A program made the translations under genes and the position numbers. From Syngnathus acus (Eukaryota; Chordata; Actinopteri; Syngnathiformes; Syngnathidae), in assembly GCF_901709675.1 (NCBI RefSeq), contig NC_051094.1:19560501-19624500 (forward strand): a stretch of 64,000 nucleotides of DNA, written 5' to 3'. Position 1 is the stretch's first letter, and every line of letters begins with the position of its first letter. Positions 9,825-19,554 of this stretch are shown here, piece after piece. The notes under the pieces are model-generated. The model saw nothing but the letters and a program-made list of their open reading frames with translations, was not told the DNA's origin and made no database searches.

Positions 9825-10755
9825 TGGCCTACTGATGTGCCCCTGCGGCCCAGTGTGAGGGAATCCAGCCGCACAAGACTTTTATAATTTTATTTTTAAA
9901 CACTTTATTGTATTTTTGAACATTTGAACATTTGAAAGTGTAAACGTGTCACCGCGCCGCTCTGCTCTTGCCGTGCTGACCGGCTGACGCGCCCCTGCAG
10001 CCCTGTGCGAGGGCATCTGCACAAGACATTTATAATTTTATTTTTATATACGTTATTTGATTTTTAAACATTTTAAAGTGTAAACGTGTCACAGCTCCAC
10101 TCTGCTCTTGCCGTGCTGACCGGCTGACGCGCCCCTGCAGCCCAGCGCGAGGGCATCTGCACAAGACATTCTATTTTGAAATACTTTATTTTATTTTTAA
10201 ACATTTTAAAGTGTAAATTTGTCACGGTTCTGCTCTGCTCTTGCCGTGTTGACCGGCTGACGCACCACCGCAGCCCTGCGCCAGGGCATCCGCACAAGAC
10301 TTTTACAATTTTACACTTTATTGTACTTTTAAACACTTTATTGTATCTTTAAGTACTTTTTAAATAGCTTTAAAAAGCCTTCTGCTTCGATGACGCACGA
10401 TGCAAGCTTGCTGACCGGCTCTTCAGCTTGCCTTGTCGTCCTGCTCTGCAGTCATTCCAGCCCTCCTTGTCTCCTTTAAACTTTGTGTGAATCCGTGTTG
10501 TATTTGGTTGTCCTGCCTCGTTTGTGACAAAAGGAAGAGCAAAGGATAGGATAGAGATCAACATGTTCCCATTGGTCTCGGCCCCTATACCGGCCAATAG
10601 TGTGCTGTAAAGTCATATGGGCAGACATACCGCGCTCCAAATGACGCCGGAAAAAAACACGATGCACCTAATATATCCGCAATATTTGTTTTTCGAAAAA
10701 CACGCGATGCACGGAAGCCGCAATAAGTGAAGCACGACATAGCGAGGGATCACTG
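9825..10755. mobile_element. Tigger-like element end with 133-140-bp tandem repeats
   Basis: Ends at the right with GCGAGGGATCACTG followed by TA (10,756-10,757), the mirror image of the CAGTRATCCCTCG start seen at 44,522. Inside, CCGTGCTGACCGGCTGA-type units recur at 9,971, 10,111 and 10,244. The same units and right end occur at 33,280-35,088. No matching left end was found, and no transposase frame is seen. Confidence 0.65.
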
Positions 10756-10759
10756 TATA

Positions 10760-10830
10760 CCGTATTTTCACGGCCATAAGGCGCACCTAGAAATCTTAAA
10801 TTTTCTCCAAATATTTACTGAAAATACCCT
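10760..10830. mobile_element. Left end of a CCGTATTTT-type MITE
   Basis: After TA at 10,758-10,759 the text CCGTATTTTCACGG and ATAAGGCGCACC matches the left end of the complete MITE at 37,680-38,538. No right end is found nearby, so this is a truncated copy. Confidence 0.6.
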
Positions 10831-10853
10831 GTCCCTGACCACAATATCTCCGT

Positions 10854-11030
10854 CTGACTCAAGACACCTGTCGTCATTCCCCGTTTTGCCCTTGTCTGGC
10901 TGTTTGTCCGTCTCCCTGTCAAACTGTCTGCTGTCTGACTCGGCGACACCTGTCCTCATGCCCCATTTTGCTCCTGTCTGGCTGTTTGCCTTTCTGCCTG
11001 TCTACCTGTCTGTCTGCCTGCATTCAAAGA
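10854..11030. repeat. CTGT-rich low-complexity tract with an 81-bp duplication
   Basis: CTGACTC...GACACCTGTC text begins at 10,854 and again at 10,935, followed by irregular CTGT/CTGC units to about 11,030. The stretch 11,031-11,521 has an A18 tract near 11,375 and otherwise no gene or recognisable element. Confidence 0.6.
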
Positions 11031-11521
11031 TTGTTCTTTATATTGGTGGCTGCAACAAGCAGTATTAAGATCAACAACCCACAATCATTTTGCCTGTAAT
11101 TTTTTGGCAACTTGATTTTCAAAATAGACAGAGTTTCAATGGAGGAAACAACATGTGCATAAAACATAATAAAACAAATAAAATAATTGTAGATATAAAT
11201 TGCCACAAGAAATTCTGCACCTGGGAGAAATTGCTTTAGTAGAACTTGTGAATACCAACAAAGTGTTTAAAGGCTCCAGACTGATAAAACTAATTAAATA
11301 ATCGCATGAGACTCACAAACACACAGTCCATGGTTCCAAAAAGCTCTTAAGTTAAACATTTAAAAAACGCAAAAAAAAAAAAAAAAAAGAGAGAAATCCT
11401 CGTTAGAAGCTTGCTAATGAGAAATATGATCCTGCTTACGGAGGGAATTTTGCTTTATGCATTTGGTAGGAAAGCATACAGTAGCATAAATCTCATGAAA
11501 CAGCAAACAATATGGGGAAAA

Positions 11522-12020
11522 TGTCACGCACCTGTGACACCTGCCACTCAGAAACGCCCTCCCAATCAAGTAATCATCCACACCTGTCACTGGCTCGTCA
11601 CGCTCCCTATTTAAACCCCTCAATCCAGTCACTCCCTTGTCAGTCTGTCCCGTGATGCTACTTGTTCGCGCACTGCTCTCATTCTGCCTAACTCCTGTTA
11701 CTAACCCAGCCTGTGTACTGACCTGTCTATTCCTGCTTGCCGCCTGTTACAAATCACGTTTTGCTCGCCGCCCGTCCTGAGCATCCGCTTGCCCCTGACC
11801 ACGCTACTCCGCTACTTTCTGCTGCTTTTCTCACCAAATGGTGTCCAGCCCTCAGCCAGTCAGCTCTGGGTAAGGAAGTGCTCAATCGCTACGCTGCCAG
11901 TCGCGTCCGCAGGCCACATCCCGGCGACGCGAGCACTCCAACTCGACCACCAGTGCGCCACCTTCCCCTTTAACAATAAAGTCTGTGTTGCTCTGAATTT
12001 CGTTGTTAAGTCTGATATGT
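11522..12020 (+). mobile_element. Probable solo LTR (gypsy-like)
   Basis: Starts TGTCACGCACCTG, contains a TATA-like CCCTATTTAAACC near 11,607 and a polyadenylation signal AATAAAG near 11,979, and can be closed at ATGTCA near 12,020. The layout (TG...CA, TATA then AATAAA near the end) is that of an LTR. No clear flanking duplication and no internal retrotransposon domain are present, so this is tentative. Confidence 0.45.
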
Positions 12021-12269
12021 CATAGAAACAATATACTGTAAAAGACACCCAATCGCTCTGACTAAGAGGACACATTTACAAGTGCAGAATTCAAGACAAA
12101 GCTAATTACAAAACAATTGGGGTCCCGGATGGCCACAGAGAATGATTTAGAGGGACAAGGCCCTGTCCCTACTCACTGCTAGGATATATCACACATACAG
12201 ACCCTCAAAGTTTTGCACACGTTTTGGGTTTTATGCGGAGCTGACGTATACACAGTTCTCCCTGTAAAG

Positions 12270-12609
12270 CAAGGGTGTCAAGATGATTTTTGTTGCGGGC
12301 CACATTGGAGTTATGGTTTCCCTCGTGGGTTAATTAAGCTTTAATTTATTAATGACTTAAATAGCGATGAATGGGATGATATCACATACATGCAACAGAA
12401 AATTTAAACAAATTTCCAATTTAAATTGAAATTAGGATTATAACAAAAATGTTGCAACATCTCACTGTTATTAAAGGGAAAGACAATTTAGAGTTTTGGT
12501 ATTTTAACAAAAAACATTGAATTAACACACGTGATTTTGCTTTTGCGGGCCACATAAAATGATGTGGCGGACCGGATCTGGACCCCGGGCCTTGAGTTTG
12601 ACACTTATG
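12270..12609. mobile_element. hAT-type MITE
   Basis: Left end CAAGGGTGTCAA and right end TTGACACTTATG are imperfect inverted repeats. They are flanked by near-identical 8-bp repeats CTGTAAAG (12,262-12,269) and CTGTAAGG (12,610-12,617). The GCGGGCCACAT motif recurs near both ends. It has no coding capacity. Nothing is recognised in 12,021-12,261. Confidence 0.72.
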
Positions 12610-12688
12610 CTGTAAGGCACAGGTTTGTTCTACCAGCATTGCAACAGTATTGCTCGGTCATTGGCACCAGGCTGGCAAATCTTGTGGT

Positions 12689-13036
12689 TCAAACTGAAGC
12701 CTTGTACTTGTTTGGACCATGCAGCTGTCTGACAATGATGAGACGAGGGGCACTGGTGTCATCCAGGGTGACGCTCTTCAGTCTGTTGATCAGATGGTCA
12801 AGACCTGGAGTCACCACAGGATTTGGCCAATTCACTGATTTTGCGCAGGTTACAGGCACAAAATTTTCCTGTGCGTTGATTGAAGATGACTGAGAACTCC
12901 ACTTCATCCCCAGTCTGGAGCTCCAGGTTACTCTGGACTTCTTTGACAAGAAAGAAAAACGTCTTACGTTTTCCGACTTCGTGATGAAACCAAACTGGTC
13001 TTTGATACATTCCACCAAGGCTCTATGCTGCGCCAT
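12689..13036 (-). pseudogene. csde1: csde1/UNR-like cold-shock domain remnant
   Basis: Three minus-strand frames together read like the C-terminal cold-shock domain of CSDE1 (UNR), an RNA-binding regulator of mRNA stability and translation. The pieces are [13 protein letters not shown], then [17 protein letters not shown] and [14 protein letters not shown], then INRLKSVTLDDTSAPRL. The domain appears in the right order without introns, but frame shifts between pieces (near 12,970 and 12,830), so it cannot make the protein. Absence of introns suggests a processed copy, but no poly(A) tract or duplication was identified. An old duplicated exon pair is the alternative. Confidence 0.75.
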
Positions 13037-13065
13037 CTTCTGTCCAGTATGGAATATATTATACA

Positions 13066-13290
13066 ATAATATACAATTGCACCATTTCCACCAAGTTGCT
13101 CTTATTTATTCATTGCTCTTATTTATTAATTGTATGTGCCTTCTTATTTTTACTTTTTGTATTGTTTACAAAATTGTTTATCCCACGATGACATGTCTTG
13201 TCATCGTGGGATAGTAGGAAACGCAATTTCGATCTCTTTGTATGTCTTGACGTGAAGAAATTGACAATAAAGCAGACTTTGACTTTGTGC
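13066..13290 (+). mobile_element. LINE 3' tail (Rex1-like family A)
   Basis: Matches the 3' UTR end of the LINEs at 16,499-16,885, 37,557-41,590 (minus) and 55,360-56,228 (minus). Shared text includes GTGCCTTCTTATTTTTA, the CGTGGGATAGT motif and a terminal TTGACAATAAAGC with GACTTT repeats. Only the last 225 bp is present. It includes a 14-bp-arm hairpin at 13,180-13,212 (ATCCCACGATGACA and its complement). Confidence 0.75.
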
Positions 13291-13989
13291 AAATCTGGAA
13301 TTTTACCTGCAATTTTTAAAAAAGTTCTTCTTTTTGCTGTCTGTTTACCTTGTTAGCCATACTTATGATCCTAAATAAATAGATGGAATTTTACCTGGAA
13401 TCTTTAAAAAGTTCTCCTGTTGGTGGTGTTGGTGAGAGCACTGAAGTGGGCAACGGCAGTCAAACAAAATCCCGGACAATTTTGAAATTCCCCCTGGACA
13501 TTGTTTTAGGTCTAATAAGTAGGACAAAAAAAGATGTCTGGTCACCCTAGTGCAGGGTTCGGCAACCCATAATGTTCAAAGAGCCATATTGGCCCAAAAA
13601 AACAAAAATCATACCTGTCTGGAGCCGCAAAAATCTAAAAGCCTTTTATAATGCAACATAGACTGTCAATACATAAGTTGTATGCCTACTATTAAAATAA
13701 TTTAAAGAAAAATAGTGGTGTCAATTTGATCATTTCTTCTTGCGGCTGTCATGTAACATGGAGTGGGGGGGGGGAAACAAATGGTGCATAAAGTGAGTAT
13801 GGATTGATCCCAGTAATAAATTGGCGGGGCTGACATTCCAAATTTTGACAGCAGATGGTGCAAAATTAAGTGGGGGAAAATTGAATGAATTGGCAAAGCT
13901 GAAATTCCAAAATTCTCCAAAAGATGGAGCCAAACCGGTGCAGGAGACCAAAGAGAAAGAGGGGTCGGATTATGGAACACACATGGAAG

Positions 13990-15150
13990 CACAAAAATGG
14001 TTTTTATTTGTATTTCTATTTTACTTGCTTGGCTGAAATATATTCTGTAACCGCTTAAAGCAATATTATCACAGAATTAGACTAAGCTGCCCACCCATAT
14101 AAGAATAGGGGTGTGTTAAAAATTGTTGGAAAGGGAAGAACAAATGAGTTTTTATTTTTATTTTATTTTTTATTTTTTTTTATTATTTTCTTTGCTTGGC
14201 TGAAATATATTCTGTAACAGCAACAAGCAATATTATCACACAATTAGGAAAAGAAGCCCACCACGAGTGGTGTGTTAAGAAAAAGGTTAAAACATAAAAT
14301 CAAGGGCTTTGATTTCTGATTTAAATGGTTGAGTAAAAAGTGTAACTTTGAAATATTGGTTTTATGAAAGGAGAAGTGAAGAAAAGAGGAAATAGGGTGC
14401 TTGCCGGGGTTTCTACAGATTTTTGGTGGAAAGGGAGTGGGGTGGAACCAGCTGCTCAAACCGCAAGGTTATGACTCATAACTTATGAGCGTGGGAAACT
14501 GGACAGTATAGAGGCCAGCGGACACCTGCTCAAACCGCAAGGTTGTGACTCATAGCCTATGAGCGTGGGAAGCTGGACATTATAGAGGACAGTATAGAAA
14601 AAAGGGGGGAGGGCCAGAGAGGTCTATAAAAAGGTCACCTTGGACATCTGCGGGGCTCTCTCCCGGACCGCGTTCATACGTGAAGAAGCCCGTACGAGTT
14701 TCAAGACTTTTTCTACAGCCTTCAAGAGCCTTGTGTGAGACGCAAGATCGCTGGCCTGGATTAACTTGGATTTACTCAAAGAATTGGACTGGACAACTTT
14801 GCATGAGAAACTAGGTGAGGGGAGACTTCTTCTGTATGTACGCAAGCGGAGGAGACAGTCATCGGGTAGTCTGTCCTCACGGGGCCTAACTAGTTTCCAA
14901 ATTGGATTTTAGAAATAAAATCGAACTGATCACTCGACTTTATTTCCACCAAAAAGAAAATAACACCCAATTGGTAGCTACCTTTTCCCTCTTTTCTGAT
15001 TTTTGTTTTGCAATCAAAAGTGCTCCGGGATTGAATGATTTTATTTGCAAGTGTATCAGTGAGTGGGATTGTTCAGTTTTTGGAGGATTGAGATTTGTAA
15101 TTCTATTTCATGCTTCTTCAATAAATGTGTTTTATATACTCATTTAATTC
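13990..15150 (+). mobile_element. LTR-like segment (possible endogenous retrovirus solo LTR)
   Basis: Between hAT sequences lies a stretch with a promoter layout. A purine tract precedes it (about 13,940-13,965). Two 74-bp direct repeats start at 14,452 and 14,526 (CTGCTCAAACCGCAAGG). A TATA box (TATAAAA, 14,624-14,630) and an AATAAA at 14,913-14,918 follow. This resembles U3 with tandem enhancers, R and U5. No gag, pol or env coding is seen and the ends are uncertain. The remaining 15,151-16,070 has no recognised gene. Confidence 0.35.
14040..14290. repeat. Imperfect direct repeat of about 160 bp
   Basis: GCTTGGCTGAAATATATTCT and CAATATTATCACA with GTGTGTTAA appear near 14,028-14,118 and again near 14,193-14,277, separated by a T-rich tract. 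Confidence 0.65.
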
Positions 15151-16072
15151 GTGGTGCGCTAATTTGTATGCAATTAATTGTTTGAGGTTGGGTTGATAAC
15201 TCAGTTTATAAATAGGAGATTATTATGGTATGCAAACATACCATAATAAATAACAATAAGGAAGGTTTTCAAATTCGACTTTTCGGATTAGTGTTAGAGC
15301 TATAATTAGTAAATGTCCTTCGGGCACGAGCCCGTTCCTGTTTTTTCGGGCCGCGTCAGAGGCTACTTTGAATGATTTTGAGGGACTAATTTGCCTTCAA
15401 AATAAATTGCAAGATAATAATAATCCGATTAAATCATTTTCAATCGTATTAAGTAAAATATTATTTTGTTGGAAACAATCGAATTGGTGGAAGCACTCTC
15501 ACGGCTAAGTGTTTAAATATATCATGTTAAAATTAGTGATTTAATGCATTAAATCCATTCTCACACACTATCATTGACATACTTCCGCAAATGGGACTTT
15601 CTTCGGAGAAATAGGAAGTAAGCTTGTTACTTCCTCAAACCAAGTAGAGCGAGGCCATATCAAAAGTTATTTCGACAAAACTAGCGCTAGAGGGTGCGCT
15701 AGACCAACGAATCCTTGAGGTCTTATCAAAGACATCTAAACAATATCCGTAACGCAATACCAGCATCAAACAACCGAAGGGAGCCATCATTACGGCGCGG
15801 TCATATTGACGACTCGCCTCGAATAGAGTTACTCGGCTCGCGCGTCGGATGACTTAAAAAGGATTGGCGTCGTAAAGAAATTAGATTGATTCTGGTAGAA
15901 TTAATTTAACTCGGGTGGTCAGCTACGGACGAGTCCCTTCACCCCCGGCTTATTGAACCCGTTACTGGGGAGCCGGTGCCACTATAATAAAGTGCGCGTT
16001 TGACACGGCCCATTAGAGTTCGCGTACCTGCATAGCAGCGCTGTCTGTTCGATATCGGTCACATCACACGAC

Positions 16073-16938
16073 TCATCCATCACAGGCAATTGAGAAAGCT
16101 GGAGCTGAATTGATGTCCTTGATCTGCTGATCTGTGATATTGTTTGTGCGGAGAGGCATGTCTTTAATTTTCTGAATGATCTCGGTTTTGTTTTTGAAGT
16201 CCCAAAATATGCGCTTTATTATCTCCGGGGCTGCAACAAAACTTGCAGCAGTAGTAGAGTTTGGAGATGCAATCCACTTCTTGAAACTGTTTTTTCGGTC
16301 CTCAAATTTCTCCACCAGCACTGCAATTGCACCTTTCCTCTCAGTTCCAACTGGGTGATCGGCAGCAAATTTAACATGCTTTAGCTGAAAATGTCGCTCC
16401 AAATTGCTCTTGTTATTTGACAACTTCTCATTGCAAATCAAACATGCAGGCAATGCTTCAGCATTGGCAATGAAAGCAAATAGTTCAGTCCATTCTTTCT
16501 GCCCTCTGGGAAGAGGTACAGGAGCCTGCGCTCCCGCACCACCAGACTCGCCAACAGCTTCGTACTCCAGGCTGTTAGGATCCTGAACTCTCTCCCCCCT
16601 TCTGCGTAGCGTCCTGTACTTTTGCGCTATGTTCTGTCTGCTGTATGCACACTTGCTCCGTTTTGCTCCTCTTATTTATTGTGTTATTTGTTTATTTATT
16701 ATTTATTCATCACTCTTATTATTCATTGTTTGTGCCTTCTTGTTTTTATTTTGTGTTGTTTACTTGTATGTATATCGTGTACTATGTCTCGTCACCGTGG
16801 GATAGTGGAAACGTGATTTCGATTTCTTTGTGCGTCTTGGCGTGTGAAGAGATTGACAATAAAGCTGACTTTGACTTTGACTTTCTTAAAGCCTCTGTTC
16901 TCATCAGCAATCTTTCTCTTTTTGCCTTTTGAATCCAT
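16073..16938 (-). pseudogene. hAT transposase N-terminus (BED finger), split by a LINE
   Basis: The start codon is at about 16,938 on the minus strand (MDSKGKKRKIADE). The frame is interrupted by the LINE tail at 16,499-16,885 and resumes KEWTELFAFIANAE, then a BED-like zinc finger CLICNEKLSNN with HFQLKH. A conserved SFKKWIASPN and FSIACDG follow, after which the element is deleted. This layout matches GTF2IRD2/SCAND3-like hAT transposases. The catalytic core and dimerisation domain are absent. Confidence 0.82.
16499..16885 (+). mobile_element. Rex1-like family A LINE, 3' fragment
   Basis: Begins inside the LINE ORF C-terminus (CTCTGGGAAGAGGTACAGG; protein phrase LPSGKRYR in related copies). 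It continues through the 3' UTR to AATAAAGCTGACTTTGAC repeats. It interrupts the hAT transposase codons on both sides (target text CTTTCTT), so it inserted after the hAT. Confidence 0.82.
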
Positions 16939-17242
16939 GGCCCATCACTCACACACCTGTTTACAAATCACCTGTGCTGTGTCGCAGGATATGACGCAAT
17001 TTTGCTATTTGGCGTCATTCTTAAATTCGGTACTTTTAATATATTTACTACATACATTTTTTACAGCATAAGTATGGTTGTGTCGTGATTACCATCTAAA
17101 AACCATATTAAAAAAAAAAAACAATAAAAAAACATTTTTCCATTTTCACGCATTTTTGCAAAAATTCCAGGGAGCCGCTAAGGGCGTGCTAAAGAGTCGC
17201 ATGCGGCTCTGGAGCCGCGGGTTGCCAACCCCTGCCCTAGTG

Positions 17243-17842
17243 TAGTGTGGCAATTCTGAAGACCTCTTTGGCACTTGTGATTAGCTAGGTAGCTTGAGCT
17301 ATGCCATTATATTGCTGTAACTTTTCTCTTGCTTTTACTGGCTTTCCCTTCTAAATGACACGCTTTGCACATATCTAGAAGTTGCTCTCAGTTAAGACTT
17401 CAAGGTCACATAATATCACACAGGCTCGGCAGAGTCGCCACTTTGCAGGAGGGTGGCCCAGAGTAGTATAAGAATAGGAACCTTAAAGGTGGGGGTTAGA
17501 CCTTCTGCAATCTCACGGAGAAGGCTCCACAGCTGTGGATTGATCTTTCTGGCATACATTAAATAGTTAAACTGAGAAGGCTGCCTCCTGGTAATTACTG
17601 AAAGCATAACGAGCACTAAATAAAGAACTGGGACAATGTCAAACATATGCAAGTTGAGTATATGAATATATTCGTTTTTGCAAACAGGGAATTTTACTCT
17701 ACACCTCAATTTCTTTTTTATTCACAAAGACTTTTCACAATTTTTCTGGTCAAATTTAAGATATATCTAACATAAAAACGGAAAGGTTTGAAAGCATTTA
17801 CCACCTACTGTCTGTTATTATCATGAGTGGATAGCAACTAAC
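17243..17842. other. Unassigned interval
   Basis: 600 bp without a recognised element. One minus-strand frame of 97 codons (17,416-17,709) has a hydrophobic stretch (VPVLYLVLVMLSV) and no similarity that I recognise; it is not called a gene. Confidence 0.4.
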
Positions 17843-17843
17843 A

Positions 17844-17932
<89 letters not shown>
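17843..17932. repeat. (TA)n microsatellite, about 90 bp
   Basis: Pure alternating TA up to the first base of the Tc1 element. Its last TA serves as that element's left flank. Confidence 0.97.
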
Positions 17933-17935
<3 letters not shown>

Positions 17936-19554
17936 TGCCTTGCGAAAGTATTCGGCCCCCTTGAACCTTTCAACATTTCGCCACGTCAGGCTTCAAACAT
18001 AAAGATATAAAATTTAAATTTTTTGTCAAGAATCAACAACAAGTGGGACACAATCGTGAAGTGGAACGAAATTTATTGGATAATTTAAACTTTTTTAACA
18101 AATAAAAAACTGAAAAGTGGGGCGTGCAATATTATTCGGCCCCTTTACTTTCAGTGCAGCAAACTCACTCCCGAAGTTCAGTGAGGATCTTTGAATAATC
18201 CAATGTTGTCCTAAATGACTGATGATGATAAATAGAATGGACCTGTGTGTAATCAAGTCTCCGTATAAATGCACCTGCTCTTTGATAGTCTCAGGGTTCT
18301 GTTTAAAGCGCAGAGAGAACCATGAAGACAAAGGAACACACCAGGCAGGTCCGAGATACTGTTGTGGAGAAGTTTAAAGCCGGATTTGGATACAAAAAGA
18401 TTTCCCAAGCTTTAAACATCTCAAGGAGCACTGTGCAAGCAATTATATTGAAATGGAAGGAGTATCAGACCACTGCAAATCTACCAAGACCCGGCCGTCC
18501 CTCCAAACTTTCATCTCAAACAAGGAGAAGACTGATCAGAGATGCAGCCAAGAGGCCCATGATCACTCTGGATGAACTGCAGATAACTACAGCTGAGGTG
18601 GGAGAGTCTGTCCATAGGACAACAATCAGTCGTGCACTGCACAAATCTGGCCTTTATGGAAGAGTGGCAAGAAGAAAGCCATTTCTCAAAGATATCCATA
18701 AAAAGTCTCGTTTAAAGTTTGCCACAAGCCACCTGGGAGACACACCAAACATGTGGAAGAAGGTGCTCTGGTCAGATGAAACCAAAATCGAACTTTTTGG
18801 CCACAATGCAAAACGATATGTTTGGCGTAAAAGCAACACAGCTCATCACCCTGAACACACCATCCCCACTGTCAAACATGGTGGTGGCAGCATCATGGTT
18901 TGGGCCTGCTTTTCTTCAGCAGGGACAGGGAAGATGGCTAAAATTGATGGGAAGATGGATGGAGCCAAATACAGGACCATTCTGGAAGAAAACCTGTTGG
19001 AGTCTGCAAAAGACCTGAGACTGGGACGGAGATTTATCTTCCAACAGGACAATGATCCAAAACATAAAGCCAAATCTACAATGGAATGGTTCACAAATAG
19101 ACGTATCCAGGTGTTAGAATGGCCAAGTCAAAGTCCAGACCTGAATCCAATCGAGAATCTGTGGAAAGAACTGAAGACTGCTGTTCACAAACGCTCTCCA
19201 TCCAACCTCACTGAGCTCGAGCTGTTTTGCAAGGAAGAATGGGCAAGAATTCCAGTCTCTCGATGTGCAAAACTGATAGAGACATACCCCAAGCGACTTG
19301 CAGCTGTAATTGCAGCAAAAGGTGGCGCTACAAAGTATTAGCGCAAGGGGGCTGAATAATATTGCACGCCCCACTTTTCAGTATTTTATTTGTTAAAAAA
19401 GTTTAAATTATCCAATAAATTTTGTTCCACTTCACGATTGTGTCCCACTTGTTGATTCTTGACAAAAAATTAAAATTTTATATCTTGGTTTGAAGCCTGA
19501 AATGTGGCGAAATGTTGAAAGGTTCAAGGGGGCCGAATACTTTCGAAGGCACTG
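17933..19554 (+). mobile_element. Tc1 transposon copy A, intact transposase
   Basis: Starts CAGTGCCTTGCGAAAG at 17,933 and ends CTTTCGAAGGCACTG at 19,554. The terminal inverted repeats are about 200 bp, with inner motifs (CAATATTATTCGGCCCC and its complement). TA flanks the left end; on the right the TA is missing because the element is fused to the next Tc1. A nearly identical, inverted copy lies at 52,748-54,148. Confidence 0.95.
18322..19341 (+). CDS. Tc1-family transposase, full length
   Basis: 339 codons with ATG start, the usual length for Tc1 transposases. Residues about 1-60 form the first helix-turn-helix (FKAGFGYKKISQALNISRST). Next is a GRPSKL hook-like motif, a second HTH (about 70-110), and the DDE catalytic domain with WSDETKIELFG, QQDNDPKHKA and PDLNPIENLWKELK supplying Asp, Asp and Glu (the family usually has DD34E). 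It cuts the element and inserts it at TA. The frame is uninterrupted and all three catalytic residues are present, so it is potentially functional. Upstream GAGAGAACC precedes the ATG. Confidence 0.96.
   Translation: MKTKEHTRQVRDTVVEKFKAGFGYKKISQALNISRSTVQAIILKWKEYQTTANLPRPGRPSKLSSQTRRRLIRDAAKRPMITLDELQITTAEVGESVHRTTISRALHKSGLYGRVARRKPFLKDIHKKSRLKFATSHLGDTPNMWKKVLWSDETKIELFGHNAKRYVWRKSNTAHHPEHTIPTVKHGGGSIMVWACFSSAGTGKMAKIDGKMDGAKYRTILEENLLESAKDLRLGRRFIFQQDNDPKHKAKSTMEWFTNRRIQVLEWPSQSPDLNPIENLWKELKTAVHKRSPSNLTELELFCKEEWARIPVSRCAKLIETYPKRLAAVIAAKGGATKY

Larger units (their letters stand above)
13553..17234 (-). mobile_element. hAT transposon, 3.7 kb, BED-finger type
   Basis: Ends CAGGGTTCGGCAACCC and GGGTTGCCAACCCCTG, flanked by the exact 8-bp duplication CCCTAGTG (13,545-13,552 and 17,235-17,242). 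It encodes the N-terminus of a minus-strand transposase (16,073-16,938) and has been invaded by a LINE tail and an LTR-like segment. The bases just before it, up to 13,549, read as the right end of another hAT-like element (TGGTCACCCTA). Confidence 0.92.

Noticed and set aside
13990-15150. Complete endogenous retrovirus in this stretch
   Set aside because: Only promoter-like features are seen; no gag, protease, RT or env reading could be found on either strand, so only a tentative LTR is reported.
17416-17709. 97-codon minus-strand ORF with a hydrophobic segment
   Set aside because: No similarity recognised, no conserved motif, and no supporting context; kept only as a note in an unassigned interval.
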